Positions 1 through 11,534 of a DNA stretch of 64,000 bases are shown here, one piece after another. Made by a program: the position numbers and the translations under genes. The number at the start of each line of letters is the position of its first letter. Position 1 is the stretch's first letter. Source of the DNA: Malus domestica. Its lineage: Eukaryota > Streptophyta > Magnoliopsida > Rosales > Rosaceae. The DNA is taken from positions 29,603,001 through 29,667,000 of the forward strand of contig NC_091671.1 of the NCBI RefSeq assembly GCF_042453785.1. Reading direction: 5' to 3'. The notes below the pieces were generated by a model. That model worked only from the letters and a program-made list of their open reading frames with translations. It had not been told where the DNA came from and searched no databases.

Positions 1-252
1 CGGCGGAGACGGTGGGAGTGGAGCAGTCATCGGGGAAGGAAAGGGAGTAAATTCAGATCTCTGAGGCATTGAAGAGGATGACAGGGCCCTGTAGCTTGAG
101 GGGTGTATGGATCAAGAGAGGACCGGGCCCGGATTTGTTGCTGGTGGACTTGGGTCTTCTTCTTGGAGCTGGATTTGGACATAGGTTTGGGCCTGGTCGC
201 TGCCACTTGGGTTTGGATGACCTCCTTTTAATGGGCTGGCTGGATAGAGGTC

Positions 253-294
<42 letters not shown>

Positions 295-302
295 GTATAT
301 AT
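253..302. repeat. (AT)n microsatellite
   Basis: Alternating AT run with two G interruptions. A second similar run lies at 508-540. Confidence 0.95.
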
Positions 303-507
303 AAAAGGAATCTGTATTTTTTTTTTTTTTTTTTTTGCATTTGTAAAAACATAATAACATATGTAATCTTTTTTTTTTTGTAATAAAATTAACTCTATTT
401 AATAAAACATTTTTTTTATTTTGATGTGACTGAACTTGAAATTGAATATTCAAGCTGCCTACGTACCCTTCCAAAGAAAGAGATCAAGTCAAAACGTAGT
501 TCAAATA

Positions 508-540
508 CATACATATATATATATATATGTATATATATAT
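508..540. repeat. (TA)n microsatellite
   Basis: Second alternating TA run with one G interruption, followed by a T tract. Confidence 0.9.
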
Positions 541-674
541 TTTTTTTTGTGCCGTTTGCAGTTTCAGCTCATGCAGGCAAGTAGCATTGGTGTTGCCTTT
601 TATGCTCGTGCAGACCAGGAGCTTTGTGCCATGCAGTTTAGACTCGTGTGGGCAAGGAGAAATGGTGAATTTTG

Positions 675-2624
675 TCAAGCAATTTTGGAAAGGCGTTCCT
701 CACAATCTTCATAGCAAGGAGCCTTGACCGCGTGATTGAAGAAGTCTTCGGGTAAGAAGTCGCGCATTGTGATGGCAACAGACGATCTTTGTGTCGTAAT
801 TTCATCATCTTCAACACGTTCACGTTGCTTTGAAGGTTGACAAGAGCTGCTTTGCCCCCTTTCCGATTGGCAAACTTGTGGAGGAGACGTATGCTTCTTG
901 TGCAATTTCTTAGGAGTGACTTGAGTCCATCCTTCAACTTTGCTTGTCTTTGAGGATGCCCCCAGCGGTTGAGGTGAAAACTTTGAGTTGGAAGAGCCAG
1001 AAGTGAAGGTGGTATAGTTTGACTTCACCACATCGTCAAGATCTAGCTCGATGATTCCTTTCTGAGCCAGCTTCATGATAAGATCTTTCAGCACGAAACA
1101 TTTTTCTGTCGGATGACTGATGAAGCGGTGGAATTTACAGTACCTTGGACTGTCAGTGCGATTCATCTCTTCTGGCCGTTTGCACTCAGGCAAACTAATC
1201 ACCTTCTTTTCCAGCAAGTCTTCTAACATGGCAACCACATCAGAGTCGGGGAATGGATAAGTCATCTCCTCAAGCTCCTTCAAAGTGCGTCTACGCATCT
1301 CTTGATCATGAAAAGCTTCGGTTTGAATCGCCTTGCCTCGTGTAGGGATTTTGACGGGAGCTGTGTTAACCGTCATTGCTTCCTTGGTGGGTTTCCACGC
1401 AGTCTTCTCCAACTTTGGCCCAAGAACTTTGTCGTTCTTGTAGTCGGCGATCGGTTCTTTCTTCCCATGATGGGCGATGCTCAACTCCATGTCATGGGCG
1501 CGAGTGGCCAATTCCTCGAAAGTCCGTGGTTTAATGCCTTGGAAGATGTATTGCAAACCCCATTGCATGCCTTGGATGCACATCTCGATTGAAGAGGTTT
1601 CCGAGAGCCTGTCTTTACAGTCGAGGCTTAGAGTGCGCCATCTGTTGATGTAGTCAATGACTGGCTCGTCCTTCCATTGCTTTGTGCTCGTTAGCTCTAG
1701 CATGCTCACAGTGCGGCGGGTGCTGTAGAAGCGGTTGAGGAATTCCCGCTCTAATTGCTCCCAGCTGTTGATGGACTCAGGCTCTAGGTCCGTGTACCAC
1801 TCAAAGGCATTTCCTTTCAGCGAGCGCACAAACTGCTTGGTGAGGTAGTCTCCCTCCGTCCCCGCGTTGTTGCAAGTTTCGACGAAATGTGCAACGTGCT
1901 GCTTTGGGTTTTCTTTTCCATCAAACTGCATGAACTTTGGTGGTTGATAACCCATTGGCATCCTTAGGGCATCAATCTTCTTGGAATAGGGCTTCGAGTA
2001 GAACAATGAGGTATGTGAGCTCCCTTCGTACTGTGCCTTGATGGTGTTGGTGATCATCTTCTGCAGCTGCTGGATAGAAAGAGATCCCATGAGTGCCGCT
2101 GCTTGGTCTGGCTCCGGCTTCCCATCGATTTTCTTCACCGGGGGTTCTTCGTCTCCGCCAGCTCCTCCCTTTAGTGGATCATCCTTTGGGTCGGGTTTAT
2201 CGCCGTCCTGCGCCTCCAGGCGGTTGACTAGTGCTGTAATTTGCAAGTCTTTTTCTTCCACAGTTCGGGTTAGCCTTGCGATTGCTTCATTCATTTGAGC
2301 CAGCTGCTCATCGATTGAAGTTGCTCCAATGGTCATGACTTGCATGGCTAAACTGTCGCTTGAATCGGCATCGGAGAGTATGGATTCGGAGTATTTCCTT
2401 AGGCTTTCCCCCCTTGGTGCCCTTAGTGAGGCTAAGGTGATCAAAGGCTCGTGCCTTGGGTGCTTTTGTTCCCTTGGCAGAGTTGATGCAGAGGTAAAAG
2501 AGGCGGCAGAAGTAGCTCTTGCCATGCTTCGAGTCGTGATGCCCAAAGTGACACCAATTGCGACGATGACGCTTTTGTTCTTTGCGCCGGTTGCGGGAAC
2601 AGTTTGAGCCTTCCTTGATGCCAT
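675..2624 (-). CDS. Ty3/gypsy-type retrotransposon Gag polyprotein
   Basis: An uninterrupted 649-residue frame with an ATG start 80 bases inside the adjacent LTR. Residues of about 225-345 match the retrotransposon gag domain, with the segment VRSLKGNAFEWYTDL and the following WEQLEREFLNRFY. An acidic N-terminal coiled coil (MNEAIARLTRTVEEKDLQI) precedes it. A Cys/His cluster, YCKFHRFISHPTEKC, follows it. Gag packages element RNA in virus-like particles. No pol gene follows on the minus strand, so the copy is gag-only in this window and could move only with help. The open frame suggests fairly recent activity or selection on Gag. Family assignment is by motif recognition. Confidence 0.85.
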   Translation of the reverse strand: MASRKAQTVPATGAKNKSVIVAIGVTLGITTRSMARATSAASFTSASTLPREQKHPRHEPLITLASLRAPRGESLRKYSESILSDADSSDSLAMQVMTIGATSIDEQLAQMNEAIARLTRTVEEKDLQITALVNRLEAQDGDKPDPKDDPLKGGAGGDEEPPVKKIDGKPEPDQAAALMGSLSIQQLQKMITNTIKAQYEGSSHTSLFYSKPYSKKIDALRMPMGYQPPKFMQFDGKENPKQHVAHFVETCNNAGTEGDYLTKQFVRSLKGNAFEWYTDLEPESINSWEQLEREFLNRFYSTRRTVSMLELTSTKQWKDEPVIDYINRWRTLSLDCKDRLSETSSIEMCIQGMQWGLQYIFQGIKPRTFEELATRAHDMELSIAHHGKKEPIADYKNDKVLGPKLEKTAWKPTKEAMTVNTAPVKIPTRGKAIQTEAFHDQEMRRRTLKELEEMTYPFPDSDVVAMLEDLLEKKVISLPECKRPEEMNRTDSPRYCKFHRFISHPTEKCFVLKDLIMKLAQKGIIELDLDDVVKSNYTTFTSGSSNSKFSPQPLGASSKTSKVEGWTQVTPKKLHKKHTSPPQVCQSERGQSSSCQPSKQRERVEDDEITTQRSSVAITMRDFLPEDFFNHAVKAPCYEDCEERLSKIA

Positions 2625-2681
2625 TTATTTTGGAAGTGCGCTTGAATTTCTTGAACGGAGAAAGAGATGAGATGCAGAGAT

Positions 2682-2703
2682 GGTCCCACTGGGCGTGCCA
2701 ATT
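2682..2703 (-). promoter_or_regulatory. Putative primer-binding site of the gag-only element
   Basis: On the minus strand TTGGCACGCCCAGTGGGACC follows directly after the proposed LTR end. Plant gypsy elements commonly have such a tRNA-complementary stretch here. The matching tRNA was not determined. Confidence 0.5.
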
Positions 2704-3778
2704 TGTGAACACGGAAAATTCCTGAAACGAAAGAGACAAGAACAACGTGCACAAACAAATATTTGTATTTGAAAATTCTGAGTTACAATCTCTCTCTAAT
2801 TTGATCCTCTGATTCGATCTCCGTAAGGTGTGTATTTGTGGATGTGTGATTGATCCAAGGGCCGTTGAGGCTTGATCTTGGATGAACTGTTGGAAGTTTC
2901 TTCAAGGGGCCGTGGGCTTGATCTTTGAATGTGGATTTGAGCGGATCTTCAAGGAGCCGTTGGGGCTTGATCTTGAGTAACGGTGATGAACGGATCTTCA
3001 AGGGCTTTTCGGCTTAATCTTGAAGAAACAGTGATGAACAGATCTTCAGGGGCTTTTGGGCTTAATCTTGAAGAACGGTTGGATGTGTGTGGGTTTGTCG
3101 ACGTTTGTTGATCCAAAGGGCCGTTGGGGCTTGATCTTGGATGAACGGATGATGAACGATGGTGGTTTCTTCAAGGGTCGTCGGGGCTTGATCTTGAAAT
3201 AGCGATGAACGAAGAACGAAGAACGAAGAACACTTTCTTCAAGGGCCGTCGGGGCTTGATCTTGAATTGGTGGATGATTGTTGATCCAAAGGGCCGTTGG
3301 GGCTTGATCTTGGATGAACGATGAACGAAGAACGAAGAACACTTTCTTCAAGGGCCGTCGGGGCTTGATCTTGAATTGGTGGATGATTGTTGATCCAAAG
3401 GGCCGTTGGGGCTTGATCTTAGGATGAACGATGAACGAATAACGCTTTCTTGATTCTTCGGGAACCTGGATGCTTGAGAGCTTCGGAGTTTCAAAGCTTC
3501 AGAGCTTCAAGAGTTTTGCCTAATGATTTTGGTTCCCTCAAAATGAGTGAATTAGCCTTCTATTTATAGAAATTTCCAAGGCCTAATTTTGAATATAATA
3601 TTCCAGATGAAATAAGTCGTTTCTGCCAGGTGTTGACACGTGTCCTGTTTGATGACTTTTCTAATTTATTTCGATTTTTTGTTTAGACACACGCTACGTG
3701 TAAAATTTATGTAATACATAAGCGTTGAAACTTTGATTTATCGGTCAACATTTATTTACCGAAATTTCGATGTCTACA
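2704..3778 (-). repeat. 5' LTR of the gag-only element
   Basis: Read on the minus strand, it opens with TGTAGACATCGAAATTTCGG at 3778 and closes near CACA at about 2704, just before the primer-binding site. That gives an LTR of about 1.07 kb. It contains a TATA-like CTATTTATAG (near 3560) and an array of GC-richer tandem repeats. The partner 3' LTR is not visible to the left, so the element is truncated or interrupted there. Confidence 0.7.
2860..3440. repeat. Tandem repeats inside the LTR
   Basis: Repeated units share the core GGGCCGTTGGGGCTTGATCT, alternating with TTCAAGGGCCGTCGGGGCTT. A larger unit of about 115 bp, with GAACGAAGAAC spacers, is nearly duplicated at about 3225-3430. Confidence 0.85.
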
Positions 3779-3917
3779 AAAGGATAATGATATGGAGACC
3801 AAATTTGCAAACCAAATGATGTGTCACCAATAGAAAATAAGCACGTTAGTAATAATCTAATTATCAACAACCATATCATTTGGTTTACAGATCTTGGTCT
3901 CCCTAGCATTACCCTTT
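3779..3917. mobile_element. Small inverted-repeat element (MITE)
   Basis: A 139-bp element with about 45-bp imperfect terminal inverted repeats. The left end reads AAAGGATAATGATATGGAGA. The reverse complement of the right end reads AAAGGGTAATGCTAGGGAGA. Both arms continue with a matching ACCAAATGATATG segment. It starts exactly where the neighbouring LTR ends. No coding capacity. Confidence 0.75.
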
Positions 3918-4064
3918 GTGAAAATATATCATTTGCCATATGAATTATTTTAACATTATTTTCTTGTTGGACCCACCCACGAGGACTTACTCCCTTGGTT
4001 TGTCTTCCTTGTGTACCCATCCCTTTCACTCTCTATCACTCTCATTTCTCTCTAAAACCTCTAA

Positions 4065-4909
4065 GAGTGCGTTTGTTACACCTTCTCATGAGGGACTGGC
4101 TAAACTAGCTTAAGTAGGACTATAATCCTACGTTTGGTATGTTTCTGGACTAGAATAAACAAGACTCTCTCCCACTAACAGTCCATATGCCCTTCGTTAA
4201 AGCTCGTTATTTAGTTCGGAGCTTTCGCTTAATATTAAGCGGGACTAAAATGGAATATGAGGTTGATGCTTGCTACACTAGGACATCAACTCTGCAATCT
4301 TCTTCTGTTACGCCATCACTATGGCTAGCTCGTTGGCGGTGCTTACTCTTACATGGCCCAAGCCTGGGAAAGCTGAAGCGGCATTGCTATAGGCCAAAAT
4401 CACGAGTTAATGGAAGACCTGTCAATGCTACCTTCGGTGGGCGTTGCTGACAAGAAGTAGAATGAGAGGTTGACGATGAAGGTTGGGGAGATATGTTCAA
4501 TTTTATGCGATTTGATTATTTGGTTACATGTTGGGGATATATGTTCATTTTTCACGCGATTTGGTTGCTAATAAGATTGAAGGAGAAAATTAATTAGTTT
4601 TTAAAAGTTAAGATAACTTTAAAATAAGTGAAAGAGATAGTGAGATTGTGGAGATAAAAAGGTAAGTGGAGGAGCTTGTCGAAGAAATCGAGAAGGGAAA
4701 GAGCAGAGTTTGCTGGGAGAAGGATTGTAGGAAGAAATTAATTTTGATAAAAAAGAAATTTAATTTAATAAAAATTATATAGTACTTTTTTATTTGTAGT
4801 CCAACACTACACCAAACACTTCATTAAGTTAATCCAATTTAGTCTAGTCTAAGCCAGTCCAGTCTGAAACTAGTCCAATCCGATTTATTCCGGTGCAACA
4901 AACGCACCC
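4065..4909. mobile_element. Non-autonomous PIF/Harbinger-like element
   Basis: The ends are GAGTGCGTTTGTTACACC and the complement of GGTGCAACAAACGCACCC, flanked by TAA at 4062-4064 and 4910-4912. A 3-bp TAA duplication with G-rich inverted repeats fits PIF/Harbinger. The 845-bp interior has no transposase. Only short chance frames occur. Confidence 0.75.
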
Positions 4910-4912
4910 TAA

Positions 4913-5464
4913 AACTCTCCTCTCTCAACATTTTCGTCCCTTTCTTTTCTGCAAACGCAGAAAAACACAGATTACAACCGCCGTCATTCCCCCGTCAAAC
5001 TCAAAACCACCACCACCCTTGTCCACATTTTCTCCCTCACCCTAAATTCCTTACCTCTACATCCTCAAAACTCGAATGGGAACCTTCGAACAACGAGCTT
5101 TATCACATAAGAAGGTGAAAATCTCGTCGATTCCGATGAAGGTGAACCTCGAAAACATCATAATTGGTTTCTCTTGTCATTTTGGTTTGATTTCTTGGCA
5201 TCTATGTGGTTTTCTCTATGATTGTGATTTCTAGAACGAAAAACTAACGTCTCCAATTCCTGACGCGTTGCAAGAAACTCCGGGAAGCCAACTCCTTGCA
5301 GTTTTGGCAAAGCCAAATCCAATTGGGCCACTATTAACCTCCCTGGACCTAGTTTAAGTCTTGCATGCTTGATTCCAGGCCTGCTGCAATGATTTCCGTC
5401 TAAGGCATAAAAACGGTCGAGGCCATCCAAGGCATTTTCCTGTCATCTCAGGCCGGATATTGGC
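4913..5464. other. Interrupted 5' region of an unrecognised gene
   Basis: CT-rich leader-like sequence flanks the TAA-duplicated element on both sides (before 4062 and after 4912). An ATG at about 5076 opens a short frame ending at a possible GT donor near 5141. The CACTA element at 5468 then interrupts the locus. No product could be recognised, and the gene identity is unknown. Confidence 0.3.
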
Positions 5465-5479
5465 CTTCACTACTAAATT

Positions 5480-5850
5480 AAACAGTTTGCGCGATAAGGG
5501 AGATTTTGTCGCCCAAATTATTATTAGGTCGCACAAAAACTATAACGACCAGAAAATCGTCACGCGTATTTTGTCACGCAAAGGTCGTGAAAAAAGACAT
5601 TGCGCGACGGAAAATTTCAAACTCGTCACGCAAAAAAAATTTGCGCGACGCTTTACTACTCGTCGCACTAAAGTTATACAGATGAAGGTTTTCGTCGTAC
5701 GATATAAAAGGGTACAAGTACGCTTTGTGACTAGTTCATCTCAAAAAGTTTGCGCGACGAAAAACGTAAGAGGCGCATGGTAATGCTTGACGAAGTTATA
5801 AGACGCACTTAATTTTGCACGACGACTGTTCACCATCGCGTAAGTGTAAT
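5480..5850. repeat. CACTA left subterminal repeats
   Basis: Many copies in both orientations of the core GCGCGACGAA/TTCGTCGCGC, with single-base variants. Such arrays bind the DNA-binding transposase protein in En/Spm elements. The matching right array lies at about 13070-13415. Confidence 0.85.
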
Positions 5851-7951
5851 TTTTATTAAAAATAAATAAATACAATAAAAGGAAAATTTAAAAAAAAAAA
5901 GATTTCATACTAATGACAAAAAAAAAGCAAATTAATGAATAAAAATAATTTTTATTTATAATATAAATAAAAATGTAAGTACAAATATAAAGTTTTAAAA
6001 GAAAGCAGGAACAAAACTATGAAAAAAAGCGGGAAAATCTATAGGAATGTCATTCGAAGGATCTTGCTGCTGGTTGGGGGCGGGGTCGGAGGTCGACGGG
6101 CCTGATTGCTGTGCTTGCTCGGTGTGGAAGGGTTGTGAGGGCGATGGTGCAGAAAAAACGAGAGATGTATTCCGGAGGAACTGAGGGCTTGTACAAGCAT
6201 CGATATTTGAGACTTGTACGATGCCAGCTCACTCCTCAGGCCAGTGACTTCTTGTGTCAAAGTCGTAACCTGGCCTCTTGACTACGATGATGACGAGGCT
6301 CTGCTCTCCCGCCACCTGGCATTTCCCATCCCCCGACAATAAGTCCCTGGCCTCCGACCAAAAGTCTGGTTCAACGTCTTTGTGACGATGTGAAATCCTG
6401 CATCCTCAGGGGGATCCACAGACTTAATCGGCGTGTCCGAGGGAAGCTGGGAGATAAACTCTTGAAGCACCGACTAACCCTTCTCCACCATAGTCACCTG
6501 TGAAAAAAAAACATGGATTATTAATAGAAAACAATTTGAAATAATTAGTATAAATGTTGAATGCATAAGAAATTACTTACATGAATGGACTCGGTCAACT
6601 CATTCCCAGGCTGAACATAAACGTTAGCAAAGACGTCGATCTTTGGAAATTTTGAACCTTCATGAAATCGAAAAAGATAAGGAAAATGTTAGTAAGAAAA
6701 ACAAAATTATTAGCGACATTTTGAAATTGGAAATGAAAGATGTAATATATACCTTCCATCGCACCTCCATCCTATCAAAGAAAGGCCTCGAACCCGAATG
6801 GTGGAGAAGAATCTTCTTCTCCCGATTGATCTTGTTCGCCTTCGCCTTCTTCTGTTATACAAAAAATAAACGTATTAGTTGTAATACTTAAAGATATAAT
6901 AAACATTAGTAAAAATTTTAAAAAGTAAAATGAAAGAAGTTGTAATTAAAAACGCACCGCATAGCCCGGCTCTTGAAAATGACCGCAAAGCCAAACCTGT
7001 CTATCTTGTCGGTCCTCCAACTCCTTCGGACAACCTTCCTCGAGAGTGACCTACGGATCATCAAATTGCTGGAAACATTGGTGCAGGTCACTCTTCCACT
7101 GCTTGTAGCATTCGGAGAATAGCCGATTGAGGTACGCGAACATGTCTTCGTCCATGTCCTCCAAATTGTAGTTTGTTTGCAATGTAATAAATATTTTGAA
7201 AGTATTAGTAATAAAAGACAATAATAAATATAAATATATAAATTTTACATGAAAATCATTAAAAAGGCGACGCTACTTACGGACAATTGGTTGCGCCTTG
7301 TGTTCTTCGTCTCCTCTGGCATCGCCTTCCAAGACTTCCACCGCATAGGGCAAAAGGTCCGCACGACATGCCCAAAGTCATGGGCCAATGCACTATGTTG
7401 CTCCGCCGTTGGTGCTCGATGTCGCTCATCGTATCCGATTAGGATACTTCGCCGTCTTCAATTGCTGACAAGGTCCCCAAGTGTTTTTCTTCGTTGCAAA
7501 AATATGAAAAAAAAAATCATTAACCTAAAACTAATAACAAATCCTACTAAAATTTCGGCATAACCTCCCCTATAATTAAAATATTTCCCAAAACCCTGAA
7601 AATAACATAAACAATATACGTATCCAACACAATGATGACAACAGTTTAATAAAAGGTTCGGAATGATTACAACTTTTTAATCCTTACATGACATGACATA
7701 ACAAATTGAACCTAAAATAACAACTCAGTTAACATGGGAATGAGGGAGTAAATTAGGATTGTATACCTTGTCATGTACCCGGGCCATCAGTTGTGGATCC
7801 CGATGGCTACATTTGGTCTGTAGTGCGGGGGCGCCGGTGAGTATGTCGGGCGCTAACAGGCAACGCCACTGAAGAAGTCGATGATGCCTATGCCTGTGGG
7901 ACTGGAAGACCAACTGGGTCAACTGGATTGACCGGCCTATGGTCCATCAGT

Positions 7952-9266
7952 TGAATATCAGAGTGTACAACGAACAAGACTAACCAAATAGAAAAAATAT
8001 TATTAAAAGAACGAGAATGCCGAAATGGCTACAAAACCCTAATAGGCTACATTGTGACTGACTTACTTCACAAACTAAATTATAAGCAATATTTATAGAG
8101 AATTAAACCTAAGAAACCCAAATTCAGATGGGTTAGGCCCAAATCCTAAACTAACAAGCAAAACCCAAATACTAAAATAAACCTAAATACTAATATTTTC
8201 CAACACCCCCCCTCCCGTCAAACTCATGGCAGTACAGGACATGAGTTTACCAACAAGCAGATGTGGATGCAAGCCTTCAAATTTCAATGCCAATACCGAT
8301 GCCGATGCCAATACCGATGACGATGCCGATGTCAATGCCGATACCAATACCAATACCGATACCAATAACGATACCAATACCAATACTGACTTCTAAACAA
8401 ACAATAAAAAAAATCCAACCAAATAGACCATATTTCTTTCTGCCCGTATGGGCCTTCAAACAAAAAACCAACGTTTTTTGTCTTTATTCTTTTCTACCTT
8501 TTTTCTCCTTTTTTTTCCCTATTCTTTTTTCCTTCAAACAACACGTCTTCTTTTTTTTTTCTTTTTTTTTTTTCTGTATCCTTCTTCCTGTATTCTTCTT
8601 CCATCATCTTCTGTACAAACAAACAGTAGCTTTCAAGGGTGCAACATCTGGTTCATGTAGATGGTGGTGGTGAGTTGAACTGGTGCAGATACAGCGGATC
8701 TTGTACTGGTGCAGGAGTGGTCCAGGCAGGCCTGGATGTGGTGATGCAGCAGTGGGGCTGGAGGGATTCGAATATGCAAGGAAGCAGCGGATTCAATGGG
8801 TGGTGGAGTGGACAAATAAATTGCAGCAGTGGGTGTGTGCAGATGCAAATGGTGGTTCAAGGGTCCATATGCAGAAACGTTGTGTGATGCAAGTCAGGTG
8901 CAGTTTCTTAAGCAGGAGTACAAGACAAGAACGAACGACGACAAAGGCAAACAAATTGATACCAACGAGAACGGATTGAACCCTAAGGATCAAACCCGCT
9001 CTGATACCAAGTTGAATATCAGAGTGCGCAACGAACAAGACTAACAAAATAGAAAGAATATTATTAAAAGAACGAGAATGCTGAAACGGCTACAAAACCC
9101 TAAGAGGCTACATTGTGATTGACTTACTTCACAAACTAAATTACAAGCAATATTTATAGAGATTTAAACCTAAGAAACCCTAACTCAGATGGGTTAGGCC
9201 CAAATCTTAAACTAACAAGCAAAACTCAAATACTAAAATAAACCTAAATACTAATATTTTCCAACA
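7952..9266 (-). mobile_element. Short non-autonomous LTR element (TRIM-like)
   Basis: Two nearly identical 254-bp LTRs (7952-8205 and 9013-9266) begin TGTTGGAAAATATTAG on the minus strand. A primer-binding site TTGGTATCAGAGC (8999-9011, complementary to initiator Met tRNA) lies next to the 9013 LTR. A polypurine run GGGAGGGGGGG lies next to the other. The interior of about 800 bp has no gag or pol. It sits in the first exon of the En/Spm-type gene. The target duplication is unclear; ATGG occurs near both ends but not at the exact LTR edges. Confidence 0.8.
8286..8394. repeat. Hexanucleotide minisatellite
   Basis: Repeats of CCAATA/CCGATG variants for about 110 bp inside the TRIM-like element. 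Frames across it give Ile-Gly or Pro-Met dipeptide runs and are not genes. Confidence 0.85.
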
Positions 9267-9599
9267 CCATTTCCGCCGGAGCAGTGGCGGCAGTAGTAGG
9301 TGTAGCTGTCAAACTAGGTGTAGAAGTCATCACCCTCTAGGTTCTAAAGAGGTGTGGCATCTACAAAATTGGAAATCAATTTGTTTCGTACACAAAGATT
9401 TAACTTACCGTACACATGCTAATAATTTGAACTTAAATTTAAAACGAAATTTAAAAACCCTAATTTTAAACCCAATTCAAGTTTGGCAGAAACAAAACTT
9501 AAAACTGATATACTATACACAAACTAATCAATTCAGATAGGATATAGACCCATCAATTATAACTTAAAAGAAGAAACTAGCATAAAGGAGTAGTTGGAG

Positions 9600-9785
9600 G
9601 CAAAATCATAGCTTATGAGTGTATGCGTCCGTCTGTATGTACGTGCTTTGTATGTGTGGGTGTGTGTATATACTGTTCGTGTGTGTGTCCATGTATATAT
9701 GTTGATTTTGGGTGTGTGTGTGTTGATGTATGCTAATTTTCCATGTACTCTGTGTGTGTATGTGTGTGTGTTGTGTGTGTATGTA
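9600..9785. repeat. TG-rich microsatellite tract
   Basis: Interrupted (TG)n and TGTATG runs over about 180 bp. No coding signal. Confidence 0.85.
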
Positions 9786-9789
9786 TTAA

Positions 9790-10856
9790 GCAACATAATT
9801 ACTTAATAGTTTCACAGGTAGTAATGAGAAAATGGACCGTATAAAGTGATTCTCACTTTCTTTAAACATCCACATTACATATAGAAATCATATGACTATT
9901 GGATATAAATAGACATATCAGCAAATCAATGCCATGATCGTCTTCAACAAAAGAGCAAGACAGAGGAGAAATGGACAGCAAAAGAGTAAGAATAGTAAGG
10001 GAGAAGAGCAGCTTAGGATAAGTCATTAAGGCATCCATTTAGTTCTTAGTATTTACTTAATTAGCACGTAAGGATGTTGATCATGTACTTATATTATAAG
10101 TATGCCCCAAGTGCAATGTGAACACTAACCAAAATTGTTTAGGATACAAAATTACACGTCGAAAATTCAAGTTTACAGTCATACAGACCTACGCAGAGGT
10201 TTCTGTAGAGCACGTACAATGCATACATCAAAAGAGAAAAACAAGAAATGCCATCCAACTCTGTCTCCCTTTATTTCTCAAATATATCCAAATTCAACCA
10301 ACAAAGCATACATGGGAAATGAGATTGAAGCACAACCTAAACCGGCAACCTTTTAATTACATTGAGAAAAAGAAGGGAGATGGTTGAATCTTCGAAAAAA
10401 CAACTTGATGGTTCAAAATATTCCACAAATCAACAAAGGCCAAGGATCCCATCTTAGATAGAACATTTTGAGTGCCACTTAATTTTTAACCACAGAAAAT
10501 TTTGAATTCCAAATAAACTTCAACATGAAGGAAATCCAAAAAAAAAAAAAAATGCAAAACTTCCAAATTAGCAATACTGCAAGACAAATACTTTATTGAA
10601 ACTAATCGTATCTGTAGGAAAGAACATTGGCTTCTCAAACCTCATCTTGTTTACAATCATTTACAAATGTGCAACAATTTAACAAGAAAAAATCCAAAAT
10701 CCAACAACAAAGTAGCAAAAACCCCACTCGGAAAACCAAGGAACAAAGCTAAAGATAGTAGTAAGTTGATTTAGTTCCATTATTTCTCAACACACTGAAT
10801 CACTTTGCATGGTAATAAGAAAAATTCAATCAAGAGCAAGACAAGGCCTTAATTCG
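9790..10856. other. AT-rich interior of the 10-kb CACTA element
   Basis: No supported gene. Low-complexity AT-rich sequence with short A tracts lies between the TG tract and the CCCTAA-like repeats. Confidence 0.5.
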
Positions 10857-11150
10857 AACCCTGTACTTGAAATTAAAAACCCCTAATTTAAGAACCCTAA
10901 TCTAACCCCCAGTGAAGCACCCTAAATCTAACCCCCAATTTAAGAAAGCCTAATCTAACCTCACTACACAAAATCATTCCCCTAATTTAAGACCTAAGTC
11001 TAACCCCAATTAAGAACACTAAAAACTCTAATTTAAGGACCTAAATGTAACCCGCAATTTACGAACCCTAAATCTAACACGACTGCCCTAATTCTTACCC
11101 CCAATTTGAAAAAGAAAAAAAAACCAAAAAAACCCTAATTCTAACCCCCA
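10857..11150. repeat. Degenerate telomere-like CCCTAA-rich repeats
   Basis: Irregular units resembling CCCTAAATCTAACCCCCAAT recur roughly every 30 bp. They contain CCCTAA, but the spacing and the AT filler are not those of a true telomere array. Confidence 0.7.
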
Positions 11151-11534
11151 ATTTGTAAATAAAGAAAATTGAAAATAAAAACTGAAGAGGAAATTACCTC
11201 TTCGAGATGAAGTCGCTACGGCCGGAGAGAGGGATAGAGAGACAGATAGAGATACAGAGGAATGAGAGAGACGGTATTGCCCAAGGAAAAAGGAAGAAGA
11301 GGGAAGTGAGGGGAAGAAGGACATATGGGGTTAAAATATAGAATCTTACGCGACATAGGCTTTGTCTCGCAAGGCAAAAAATCGTTGCGCAAGTTTTTTA
11401 AAATTTTTCGTAAAAAAAACGCCTTAATTGAAATTTCAGACACTTGCACGACAAATACAATATTTCGTCGAGCAAATATACTATGTGCATTTATTCGTCG
11501 CGCAATATTCCCTCATAAATTTAAGATAACCTTT

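Larger units (their letters stand above)
1..674. other. Unassigned repeat-rich sequence
   Basis: No gene can be supported. The stretch holds two TA microsatellites, several long T tracts, and sequence that would lie downstream of the gag gene at 675-2624. No protease, reverse transcriptase or integrase motif is visible here, so the neighbouring retroelement either lost its pol region or never had one. Confidence 0.5.
6055..9330 (-). pseudogene. Decayed En/Spm-family transposase-associated gene
   Basis: Exon-like blocks with GT-AG borders run from an ATG at 9330 to about 6055. They sit at 9330-9267, about 7950-7770, 7440-7260, 7190-6960, 6855-6757, 6655-6570 and 6500-6055. Recognisable stretches are FGHVVRTFCPMRWKSWKAMP, CGHFQEPGYA, IKSVDPPEDAGF and RRPGTYCRGMGNAR, typical of the plant Ptta/En/Spm transposase family (DNA-binding, TnpA-like rather than catalytic). 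A coiled coil (TQEVTGLRSELASYKSQI) closes the protein. In-frame stops occur in the 7190-6960 block and at least twice in the last block. An LTR element separates the first block from the rest, so the gene is dead. Confidence 0.75.

Noticed and set aside
5158-5430. Minus-strand 90-codon frame as a gene
   Set aside because: No recognisable family, no promoter evidence, and it overlaps a leader-like plus-strand region.
5480-5850. Short regularly recurring palindromic motifs resembling a CRISPR-like array
   Set aside because: The repeats are about 10 bp, occur in both orientations at uneven spacing, and fit CACTA subterminal repeats in a plant genome.
8263-8673. Open frames across the hexanucleotide repeat
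   Set aside because: They consist of Pro-Met/Ile-Gly repeats and low-complexity Phe runs produced by the minisatellite.
10857-11150. CCCTAA-rich stretch as an interstitial telomere
   Set aside because: Units are irregular, about 30 bp and AT-padded; no run of consecutive CCCTAAA units exists.
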